NCBI GenBank assembly: GCA_015680685.1
Contig: MNCI01001480.1
Span: 144,120-208,119 of the forward strand
Length of the DNA stretch: 64,000 bases
Direction of reading: 5' to 3'
Source: Gnetum montanum
Taxonomy: Eukaryota; Streptophyta; Gnetopsida; Gnetales; Gnetaceae
This document shows positions 11,750 through 21,217 of this stretch, piece by piece. Both the position numbers and the translations under genes were made by a program. The notes under the pieces are model-generated. The model was not told the DNA's origin and did not search any database. It was given only the letters and a program-made list of their open reading frames with translations. The first letter of the stretch is position 1. Each line of letters starts with the position of its first letter.

Positions 11750-14110
11750 ATGCAGAGCACGAGGGTGTTAGAGATATAGGGTGACCATTTGAATTAGGTT
11801 GTGAGGGTTTGGGAGGACTATTGGGTCAAAAAATGGTCATTTCCTAGGTTGATTATCTAAACCACTTAGCTGGGAAGTTAGTTGTGAATGTATAGCCCTC
11901 GTAGTATTTTTTTGCTACAACTGTGAAGGAATTTCATCCTACATGGATGAAATAGAAGGTAACTAGGTTGAGGGTGGAGGAATGTGTGTAGACAAATGTA
12001 GAGGATGATATGGGTATGGGTGTTTCTCTTTAGTAGATGGTGAATGAGTTTGATGGTACTTTAGAGGGTAATAGTGATGCTAAAATGAGGCATCGCTTGT
12101 AGAACTTCTTGGAGAAATGGATTGCTGAACATAGTATCATTATGGATCCAATTACCTATAAGGGTATTATTGCCTTGGTGGTGGTATTCCCCATGATTTT
12201 AATTGGTGCCACTGTTGATATTATTCATATGGTTGTGGTGGAGCTTCACTTGGATAGTAAGCTTGTTGTTGTTGGTGGAATTTTCTTGGATTACCTTGAG
12301 GATAAAGCAATTTTCTAGGTGCTTTCCTTCATGCTAGTTGAGGACTCAATGTGTACATCCCTAACTCTTATAAGTGTGACACCATAGGGCAACATTTGTT
12401 AGGATGTTCATACTAACAAATGTCACAACCAACAACATCATCAAATTTTATCTCCACAACTTCTTCTACTATAGCAACTTTTCCCTTGCCTCTCTTGTAG
12501 GTACATTTAGCTTCTTTCCACCTCCTATGGTTACGATCACTATTTTTCTCTTTGGATTCTTTAGCAATCTTCATAGAAGTTTGGAACTTTTCATCCAAAG
12601 AGTTCCATAATTTATCAACCTTTTCCAAAATATTAGATACAAATTTTTGAATGGGTAAGGTTTTCCTATTCACCACTTTATCGAGTGGTGAGTCCTCCTC
12701 GTTACAAAATTGAACCTCCCTTTGCCTAATGGAAGGATCCCTATTATATTCTTCTGCACTTTTCCTTTTTCACAACTCACCTTCTTCTTTTGCAACCTTT
12801 TTTATCAGCCTTTGTATTTGATGAGCTCTTAATTCAAGTAATCTCCCTTGGGCATAAACCCTAAGAGTTCTTTCTGCTCTAAGCCTTTCTATGATGTGGT
12901 AGAGTTGTTCCCTTTGAGAATAACTATGGTCAGGGCATCGATGTAAGAGGGAGTAGTATCTACCCATGGCAACATCCAAGGGTTCATGTATTCCTTGTTT
13001 CTAGCCTTAGATTTTCCTTCTCAAGTTGGACACTCTGGAGTATGTCTTGTATTTGTCATTAAATAGCTCTAACATGGTACTCCATCTACGAATGGACTCC
13101 GATTCCAAGGACCAATGCCACCTTTTAGCTTCTTTGCTGAGCGTCCTAGGGAATAGCTTAAGTTTTTGCCAATCATTTTCAATGTTTTGTAAGGCATAGG
13201 CATCATGAAAAGCGTGTGGATGTGTCTACAGATCAAAGTTATATCCCCCTCAAATCTTGGGATGTTGTTCATGTCTAAGCACTTGATCTAACTATCTTTC
13301 ACATGCCTATTTATAATCTTAACTACCTTTGCAATGTTAAGCATGCTTCAAGTTACTAGTAGAGCTTCATCATCATTATTATGTCGATAATGCTAATGAT
13401 GGTTTCTATCACCCCCTCTATTCTTGGTTGGCTTCATGATCATTGTTGTTCCACTGATCACCTTCATCACAATTATTTCTCTTGTCGCTTCTATTAGAAC
13501 CACAAGATGAAGAGGAGCATTCAGAATTGGATGAAGAGCAAGATGGACCACCACCATTATCACAATGTCCTCCACCACCTCTTTTCTCATTACAACCATC
13601 TTCCTTAGATCCCTTGCCATCATGATGTTTGCCCGAATCCTTGCCTTGATTGTAGGTTTATGAATAGTGGATTGTAGGTTTAAGGCCAGACCCTCATCAC
13701 CAATAATGAAGGATGGAGAATGTTCATGTTGGGAACCCTATCCACATTGTCATCTTGGCTTAGATAAAACAAAGGGTTACTAAAGTTCTTCCCCTTCGTA
13801 AACTCATGGTGCTTCTCCTGGTGTCAATCTCACTTGCATTATGTTTATGTGGAATGGTACTCACAAGTGTCATAACCATTTACAACATATTCCTCTTGAA
13901 GATCTCAGATGTCAAACTTCTTAAGGATTTGAAATAGCATCCTAGGCATGGATTGATCCAAGGTCATTACGATGTTGCCCTCCATATCACACCATCACAG
14001 TTGCTCATCTTGATGTAGGATAAAGGTGTAGTCAAGTAAATACTCATCTAGATGAGTATATAGCACTTTGCACTCTTGTGGGACCGAAGGTTTGACATCT
14101 TCATGCTTGT
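11750..14110 (-). pseudogene. gag: Element E gag, decayed
   Basis: Capsid-like pieces are clear: near 13272 (MNNIPRFEGD, matching 'IPRFEGG'-type text of the other copies), and at 12979-12770 (MDVAMGRYYSLLHRCPDHSY... then RTLRVYAQGRLLELRAHQIQ). The latter is the Retrotrans_gag capsid block shared with B, C and D. A Lys/Glu-rich linker follows at 12676-12413 with GCDIC from the zinc-knuckle region near 12420, then a Pro-rich tail. No single frame spans it, and no clean start codon was found. Confidence 0.75.
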
Positions 14111-14255
14111 GGGAAGAATAAATTTTGTAGATAAATAAAGTATTAGTGTGCTTTTGTCATTATAGGTCATTGAGAGTGGCGTTGACCTTGGGGTTCATCC
14201 AATGATATTAATAATGTTCACTAATCCTAGATAGTGCATGTTTTAACAAACAAAG

Positions 14256-14273
14256 TCCCTAGAAATAATACCA
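14256..14273 (-). other. Element E primer-binding site (decayed tRNA-Asp type)
   Basis: The minus strand reads TGGTATTATTTCTAGGGA, one base after the LTR end. Position by position it fits the tRNA-Asp site TGGCGCCGTTGCCGGGGA with several transitions, the most decayed of the five sites here. Confidence 0.6.
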
Positions 14274-14274
14274 A

Positions 14275-15195
14275 TGATGAGTAGTTGAAGGTACCCCTAC
14301 TCCTAACCATACGAATCACAAAGCGTTCACACATGATTCTGTAGAATTCCATGGACTTTATAGTTTTTGGTCCACTAGTCTTCTAGGCATGAACCTTGCC
14401 CTAAGGTCATTTTTTGTCTTCCCAATTATACTTGTGATGCACATGATATGGATAAGTGTAATTGAGATTTATGATTTTTATTGTTTTTACATTTTCTATT
14501 CTTTGGTGCTTGAAGAGAGAGAGAGAAAGTAATTTAATGACTAATTTGATCTCTAACTAAGTAATTGATCTTTAACTAGTCTTAATGTAAGCATCCAGTC
14601 CCAGTTTTCATACACGTCTTAAACCCACGTATCCACTATTATGTTACTAAGCGCTACGCTACTGGGTGTACCAAGTAATAGCGCTACTGTGATTACCAAG
14701 TGAATACATGTTACGCTCAAAGAAATCATACTTATGTATTTAATCTATCTAGCTTATCCTACTTAATTACTAGAAAACATTAAATAATTAATTAAAAGCA
14801 TTAAATGCATAAATAAATGTCTAAAGTATCCAAAATGTGTAACGTTTATCAACAAGATTGTCTTTATTACCATACACACTATTGTGCTTAGGTACAACAA
14901 TGCTCGAATAAACATTTGTAAACTCAAGAACTCCTACTATGGGCAGTCAGGAAAATATTCTAACTCCCAAATGTCTAAAGTACAATAGTTTAGCTACTAG
15001 TATGAATTGGATACCCATAAACACGACTGGAAGCTCATATTTATAGTTTTTGCTTTAGGGCTACATCAATGGGGCCCCATCAATATAGCAAATGCTATGT
15101 CAACGTGGCCCCATCGATGAGGCCATGTCAATGGGGGCTCATCGACAAGGCTATGTCAACGGTGGCCCATTGACATGACACTTTGACACTCATCA
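14275..15195 (-). repeat. Element E 5' LTR
   Basis: On the plus strand it starts TGATGAGTAGTTGAAGGTACC and ends GACACTCATCA. The terminal block with CCATACGAAT is shared with the other elements. Its U3 end (15060-15180) does not carry GATATC palindromes but a different array based on GGCCCATCGA...GGCCATGTCAA. Confidence 0.8.
15068..15180. repeat. Short tandem array in element E U3
   Basis: About three to four degenerate units of roughly 30 bases, each with GGCCC(C)ATC(G/A)A... followed by ATGTCAA(C/T)G. It replaces the GATATC palindrome array present at the same place in the LTRs of B, C and D. Confidence 0.7.
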
Positions 15196-15580
15196 AGTGG
15201 TATTGTCACTTTTGCTTATGCAAATTGTTAAGTTTGTAGAATAGATTGATGCAATAATGGAGATTGCACTTATAGTTTCACTTGTCATTGTCCTTCTATG
15301 AGGGACTATTGTGATTGTTCTCTACCACATCCTCTACATCCTCCTTTGGTAGGTTCTCCTTGTGGCCTTTTCTCCTATGGTTGTAATGGTCCTCTAGCTT
15401 CAAGGACTCATTTAGATGTTATCCATAATCACCAATGGTCACTTGTTAGTCTTTCATACATTTTTTATGATGGCTTTAACCTTCTCAATCCTTTGTATTT
15501 GATCAAAAATTAGAAAATATAACATTAATAGCATAAGATGATTATAAAATTCCCTAGGCTCTAAGGTAAGCAAATCATCA
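15196..15580. other. Unassigned flank between elements E and F
   Basis: A plus-strand open frame at 15298-15513 (71 codons, Pro/His/Leu-rich) has no motif I recognise. Nothing else is seen. Confidence 0.4.
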
Positions 15581-15873
15581 TGTTATTAGTAAATTTCCAA
15601 TTAAATTTTCTTATGTTTACCATTAATTATCATAGTAGATTTTCTTCTCATTTTAATTAATGGGGAATGATTTTTTATGAACCCATAGGATGGTTCCAAT
15701 CAAATTCTTTATAAACTAAGGTCATATCATGTTATCAATGATTTTCCAATAAATCTAATGTATGAATTTTGCAACAAATCTATAACCTTTAATATTCCTC
15801 TCTTTTTTCTCACTTACACAATAATTATTATTATCAACTATCGTTCTCAATAATCAATTTATTATCATTAACA
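15581..15873 (+). repeat. Element F 5' LTR
   Basis: It starts about TGTTATTAG and ends ATCATTAACA, followed by the primer-binding site. It shares with 25577-25882 the block TTTCTTCTCATTTT...GGGGAATGA and the run to AATTTATTATC(A/G)TTA. The left boundary is approximate. Identity to its partner is clearly reduced, so the insertion is old. Confidence 0.65.
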
Positions 15874-15874
15874 A

Positions 15875-15887
15875 TGGTATCAAATCC
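15875..15887 (+). other. Element F primer-binding site (initiator tRNA-Met type)
   Basis: TGGTATCAAATCC begins one base after the LTR end. The usual plant Copia site is TGGTATCAGAGCC, so two bases differ, both G-to-A or C/G-type changes. Confidence 0.75.
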
Positions 15888-15899
15888 AACATCATAATG

Positions 15900-16300
15900 A
15901 AGTGCAACCAAAAAATTGCAAAATGTCCCATCATTTTCAATGAGATCTAAGATTTCATTCTTTGGAAAGATATGATGGAATGACTTTTAAAAGTAAATGA
16001 TATTTGAGAAGCAATAGAACTAGATGAAACTCCTCTCAAGCTTATTTCAATAAAGAAGATAAAGATTAAGATAATCATTTTATAAATAAATTACTAAAAG
16101 AAGAGAATATAAAAAGAAAAGATTCTTTAGGAAGAATGATAATAATATTTAATGTGTTAGAAATCATTGCAGCTAGAATATGCTCTCTAAAGATAACCTA
16201 ATATATATGGGAAAGGTTATTCTTAGATTATCTTAGAAATTTAGAAAATCAACATATAAAAGAAGCACTCTACAAAATTTAATTTGATAAACTTCACATT
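15900..16300 (+). pseudogene. gag: Element F gag N-terminal relic
   Basis: Broken frames carry Copia gag-like pieces such as ELDETPLKLISIKK (about 16018-16060), and further on ARICSLKIT...IWERL (about 16170-16220). They occur in the order of a Copia gag N-terminus. The relic then joins directly to RT/RNase H sequence near 16300. Confidence 0.5.
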
Positions 16301-16802
16301 TAATACTCAACCTAATCTAAACTTTTTCACTTTGTATTTATCTCAATTTATGCAAGAGTCAAGACAATCTCATCTTAAGGATCTAACACATGTTTTAAGA
16401 TACATAAAAGGCATTATTGATTATGGTTTAAACTACACAAAAGGTGATGGCTAATTTCATGCAAATTAGGGAGGAAACAATAATGATAGAAAATCAACAT
16501 CTAGAATTATTATATTCCATTAAAAAAATCTCATATATTGAAAGACCAAGAAACAAACTTCAATTGGCCTATGAATCTATGAAGCTAAATTTATAACAAT
16601 GGTAGAATGTATATAACACATGCTATGGTTAAAAAAGCTTATAATGCAACTTAGCTTTGAAGTCACTCTTCTAATAAAGCTCTTATGTGATAATGCATTA
16701 GTTGTCCAATTAATGGATAAACATGTTTTACACAAAAAGTTTGAACATATTAACTTCAAATACTATTTTATAAAGATAAAAATTTGGAAAGAACATTTTG
16801 GG
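16300..16802 (+). pseudogene. rnh: Element F Copia RT/RNase H C-terminal end, first part
   Basis: Plus-strand translation gives FMQESRQSHL (about 16350), VLRYIKGIIDYGLNYTKGDG (about 16390-16450), then KSTSR, an EAKF block (about 16580), and a frame at 16620-16802 with LWLKKLIMQL and LLCDNALVVQLMDK. The last part, FEHINFKYYFIKIKIWKEHFG, corresponds to the KHIE/DIxYHFI-R motif of Copia RNase H. The sequence breaks off at this motif because the RTE LINE begins here; the rest of the domain is at 25305-25440. Confidence 0.8.
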
Positions 16803-18249
16803 TGAAAAAAAGGCAAAAAATACATCCCAAAGGATACATGGTGATCAAGTGATGAAGTGAAAAATGTTATCCAAAATAAGAAAAAAATACTTTAAGGAAT
16901 GAAGAAAAGTGGTAGCCAAGAAAACAAGATAATATGCAAAATAGCAAAGGAGGCAATTGTAGCAATAGATAAAGCCAAACATAAGACCTTAGATACGTGT
17001 TATGAGAAATTAGGAACAAAAAAAGAGAAAAAGTTATTTTAAAATTGGTAAAAATCAAAAACAAGATATATAAGGACATTGATCATGTCAAATGCATAAA
17101 GAATGTAGATGGAAGAATTTTGGTAAAAGACAATGAAATTTTGGACAAGTGGAAAAATTATTTTCAATAATTATTAAATGAAAAATTCCTAAGAGAAGAA
17201 ATCTAATAAGAAGAACCAAATTTTGGTTTGGGTCCTGAACTTTCCTTCTATGAGGTGAAAATAGTCTTATCAATGATGGAAAATGAAGAAGTTGTTGGAT
17301 GAGATAACATTCCTATAGAAGCTTGGAAAGCATTGAGAGATACATGATTTTCTTGGTTGATACAAGTATTTAACAAAATTTTGAAGGATAATGAAATGCC
17401 TAATAATTAGAGAAAAAGCTTTATTTTCCCCATTTACAAAAATAAAAGAGATGTACAAAATTGTGCAAACTATAGATGGATAAAGCTAATGAGACATACT
17501 ATGAAGCTTTGGGAGAGATTCACAGAGTAGCATCTTACAATTGAATCAATAGTATCAAAAAACCAATTTGAATTTATGTCAAAGAGATCTACTATAGAGG
17601 ATATTTTTTATACAACAACTAATGGAGAAATTCAAAAACATAAAAAAAATATACATATGATCTTCATTAATTTAGAAAAGGCATATGAAAAAGCATCTAA
17701 AGATATTATTTGGTGGGCCTTGTGAAGGAAAGAAATCCTTGATAAATATATTAGAGTGATTCAAGAGATTCATAAGGCTATCACTAAAATTAGAACAACC
17801 TATGTAATAGCATCTAATTTTCTAGTCATAATAAGCCTATATCAAGGGTCTGCACTTAGCCCATACTTATGTTTCATTATCATGGATGAATTAACAAATA
17901 AAATACAAGATGAAATCCCTTGGTTTAATTTATTTGCAAATGATATTGTGTTGGTGGATGCAACTTAAGAAAATATTGTTGCTAAAATAGAGATGTCGAG
18001 ACATGCTCAAAAATTGAAAGGCTTAAAATTAGCAAAAATAAGACAGTATATATGGAATGCAATTTTAATAACATAAGTAGTGATAAAATAGAAGCAACAA
18101 TTCAAGGGGAAAAAGTCCCTCATTGCAAATAGTTTCAATACCTAGGATCAATTCTCTAATCAAGTGGTGAAATTGATAAAGATATCAAAAATAGAATTGA
18201 GGTAGGATGATCAAAATAAAGATGGGCTAGTGATTCTCTATATGATGAA
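16803..18249 (+). pseudogene. RTE-type LINE, reverse transcriptase part (5' segment)
   Basis: A non-LTR retrotransposon reverse transcriptase, broken by stops. Recognisable pieces are NCANYR followed by IKLMRHTMKLWERFT (about 17460-17520), FIN/LEKAYEK (about 17660-17690), and QGSALSPYLCFIIMDELT (about 17845-17895). Then come PWFNLFANDIVL, the catalytic box with the usual ADD changed to AND (about 17918-17955), and FQYLGSIL-like text near 18135. The upstream linker (about 16830-17000) matches the region between endonuclease and RT, so the copy is 5'-truncated and lacks endonuclease. It is interrupted at 18249 by element D and continues at 24809. Confidence 0.85.
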
Positions 18250-19243
18250 TGATGAGTGGCGAGGTACCCCTACATTCAACCATACGAAACGAGCGTAGCA
18301 TGTGCGATCTGGTCGAACTTCGCAGACTAAATGCCTAAATGCCCCATGGAACACTTGGGGTTAATCATTTGTTGTCTTCCTAGACTTGTTATTGTCACAA
18401 TGTATGGTTAAGTAAGTCTGAGGTATATGATTTTTATGGTATTTTATGGTTTTTCTCCTATGCTAAAGGGTGAAGGGTTGAGAGAACTAACTAACTGTAA
18501 CTAAGGACCTAAGTCTAAATTAACTAGCATCAGCATCCGTTCCCACTTACCGTACACACCCTGAACTATGCAACTATGGCTACCAAATGCTAATCGTTAC
18601 TGGGATCACCACATGTAACGCACGTGCTCGAAGTGGTTTTACTGAGGCACTTAACTAGCCTAAACATGATGAGCAGTCAATTCCTTAACTAGCCCTACAC
18701 ACCTGTAGATGCTTGTAATCAAGTTGTACTCATCCCGCATTCTAGGAGTTGAAGGTCAGAGAGACTAATCGTGATGAGTAGCCGATTCCTTGATTAGCGG
18801 TACACATTCGTCAATGCTCGTAATCAAGTCATACTTATGCCACGCTAATGTAGGTAATAAATAATAGGTAATAAATAACATGCAATAAACCTATTCCATG
18901 CACTACAAGGTTTATCCACAAAGCTCATCTTTATTGCCGTACACAACTTACGTTTAGGTACAAAGCTTCTTGAATAAAGATCCATTCACTTGGGGACTCC
19001 TACTATGGGCACATGGAAAATATTCTATCTCTAGAGTGATCAAACTGCCAGATTTTCCCTACTTTAAGCCTAGGATGGAAAATAAGAGGAGTGCCACCTC
19101 TTATATATAGATTTGGCAGCGGACCGCGATATCGTGTACACGATATCGCAGGGGACGACATGATATCACGTACACGATATTGCATGGGATGTGATATCGT
19201 GATGGCTGTGATATCGCGGCCCATGCAATATTGCATCTCATCA
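18250..19243 (-). repeat. Element D 3' LTR
   Basis: On the plus strand it starts TGATGAGTGGCGAGGTACCC and ends GCATCTCATCA (7-bp inverted ends TGATGAG/CTCATCA). A TATA-like TATATATA on the plus strand lies at about 19101-19108. The U3 array of GATATC palindromes (19126-19240) is longer than in the partner LTR. It is followed by TACCCCCATGA, the complement of the polypurine tract. Confidence 0.92.
19126..19149. repeat. 24-bp perfect palindrome in element D U3
   Basis: The sequence is its own reverse complement: arm GCGATATCGTGT followed by its exact inverse, centred on GTAC. It contains two GATATC sites and is part of a larger array of similar palindromes at 19126-19240. Confidence 0.95.
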
Positions 19244-20708
19244 TACCCCCATGACTGAATGCAAACTGGTCCTCAAGTTCCTTACAATAATATCGGGAAG
19301 GTATAGAATTATTGAGGGAAATGGAACTCATGGGATGACATGTGAACGGATCATCATTACAAGACTTGACAAAACTGGTGTTCATGACAACAAGGGTAAA
19401 CACCTTATTACAATGACATCAGGCCTTTGTTGGCAGCTTGAGAGAAAGAGAGAGATAGAAAGAAGTGTTGCTACTGCCAATGCCAAGATTGCGCTTTTCG
19501 TTGTCCTTCGGTAAGCGTGCTATCCATCTTGCTCCTTGCATAGCTTCTTCTAGCACTGCTTCATTCCAAGTGTTTGCTCCAGCTCTAGATCCAATCTGTT
19601 GTTTGTATGATCACCATCTACACACACAACACAATCTTGTATTAGCAAATGTAAATGAATCATTATGTAATTAATACCTTGCTTCGGTGTAGGTTCATTC
19701 GCTAGGTTGTGGTATGGCTGATATGGATCTGGGAATATGTTACTAATGACTACCAAAGGTGTAGGGGTTAGGAAGAAAATCAAAAATTTCAAGGCTAGGA
19801 GAAAATCGAAAAAAGCAGGCCCCGTACCCCTATGACTAATCGCGAACCTCCGGTAGCGTTAGAATGGAGAAAGAAAAGGAGCAAGAAAGAGAGATAAAAA
19901 GGACAACTGAAACAGTAGTGAAATGGATGTTAAGATGGTAATGAACAAAATAATAATTAATTGAAAAATGTTAAGGAAAAGAATTTAACAAATGCTCCAA
20001 ATAGGAATGTCAGTGGGTCCTCCCCAAAGTAGGCTCATGCCCTTAATGCCCTGACAAACCCACATTCAAAGAGTCTGTAGGCTCTCGGAATGTCATTTGG
20101 AACAAGAGTTAAAGTCTTAATTACAAGAATTTACCAAAAATAAAACAATGCATCAACCAAAATATATACACTAATGATACAACCGGTAATGAAGAGAACG
20201 ATGGAGAGAAGAAAATGGAATGGAATCCCAAGAACAAGGTGGTGTACAACCCCCTGTGTGTTGCATGATTAATGTGACTTGGCAAATCTCATTCCAAATT
20301 TGGCCTCAAACCAACCACATCTAGTGACTTCGCATCAATGTATCCAGCTAAACCATCCACTTGGATAATGAGGATGCATCTCCAAAAAGCCACCAGCATT
20401 CCAATGAAACAAAGGAGAGAATGGGAAGCGAGAAGGACCTTAGTTAAAGGGAACACTTTTGGTTCCATAACCAGTGCTTGTAGCCCAAATTTTATTTCGT
20501 CTAAGGGGTGTGCTTTGAATTCTCACTTTGATTTTGTTTTCTTTTTTTTTTTGTGTTTTGTGTTTTATGTTTTTATGCGTGAGAACCACACCATATAAAG
20601 ACTTCTTATTTTTATTGTCTCAGCTTCCAATAGATGGGGTAACATCAGAACGATAAGAAAACTCAAGAAGAAAACATCTAAGCACCCAAGAGAATGGCGA
20701 ACACAAAA
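19244..20708 (-). other. Element D 3' untranslated region
   Basis: Sequence between the 3' LTR and the gap, homologous in order to 41521-42924 in element B and more loosely to 34080-35826 in element C. It begins on the plus strand with the complement of the polypurine tract (TACCCCCATGA). It contains a CCCTTAATGCCCTGAC block and poly-T tracts near 20540. No convincing coding frame is seen. Confidence 0.7.
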
Positions 20709-20906
20709 NNNNNNNNNNNNNNNNNNNNNNNNNNNNNNNNNNNNNNNNNNNNNNNNNNNNNNNNNNNNNNNNNNNNNNNNNNNNNNNNNNNNNNNNNNNN
20801 NNNNNNNNNNNNNNNNNNNNNNNNNNNNNNNNNNNNNNNNNNNNNNNNNNNNNNNNNNNNNNNNNNNNNNNNNNNNNNNNNNNNNNNNNNNNNNNNNNNN
20901 NNNNNN
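20709..20906. other. Assembly gap (198 N)
   Basis: A run of N, which falls where element B has its 15-bp minisatellite. The gap probably hides a tandem array, and its true size is unknown. Confidence 0.9.
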
Positions 20907-21038
20907 TAGAAAAGTTAAAGAAATTTGTAAAACAAAAATGTGTAAAACAAAAATGTTGTAAAACAAAAATGTGTAAAACAAAAATCGAAAAAGAATTGAG
21001 GGCCCCATATGATCAGCATAGGTAGCCATCTCCCTCAT
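20907..21038 (-). CDS. Post-integrase small hydrophobic frame, element D (interrupted by gap)
   Basis: On the minus strand a frame starts at 21038 (MREMATYADHMGPSILF) and continues into repeats of FVLHI-like text made by a 15-bp tandem repeat, before entering the N gap. The same start and hydrophobic repeat style occur in element B (43324-42950) and, in simpler form, in element C (33921-34058). The function is unknown. It could be an untranslated minisatellite that merely stays open because the unit is a multiple of three. Confidence 0.35.
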
Positions 21039-21045
21039 GACTGAG

Positions 21046-21217
21046 TTGAAATTAAGTTAACTCTAGAACCTAAGTCAAGAAGAGCCCTATGTTGTTCATT
21101 TATGGCGATCTGTAAATAGATTAAGGGACTCCCAAAGTTAGTTAGTTTCCTGGGAAGGTGGCCTACCTTAATCTAGTCAGTTACGATATGCGTTAACATA
21201 ACCATATGCGTTAAGCT
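21046..21217 (-). pseudogene. pro: Element D protease, first half only
   Basis: The minus strand reads ...INEQHRALLDLGSRVNLIS and then joins abruptly to the post-integrase sequence (TQS, then ATG at 21038). The active-site triplet reads Asp-Leu-Gly instead of Asp-Ser/Thr-Gly. The flap (PIIMGR...) and C-terminal half are deleted. The same Leu is found in element B. Confidence 0.75.

Larger units (their letters stand above)
8150..15195 (-). mobile_element. Element E: Ty3/gypsy (Athila/Tat type), 3'-truncated
   Basis: A minus-strand element reading from its 5' LTR (14275-15195) through gag, protease, reverse transcriptase, RNase H and integrase in the standard Ty3/gypsy order. It stops just after the integrase C-terminus near 8150. 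No TGATGAG LTR is found between 5000 and 8150, so the 3' untranslated part and 3' LTR are missing. All genes carry stops and frameshifts. Compared with element C (26785-36623) the order and motifs are the same but the sequence is well diverged. Confidence 0.85.

Noticed and set aside
16867-17458. Minus-strand Phe/Leu-rich frames resembling membrane proteins
   Set aside because: They are antisense to the RTE LINE reverse transcriptase, whose A-rich coding strand gives Phe/Leu-rich complements.
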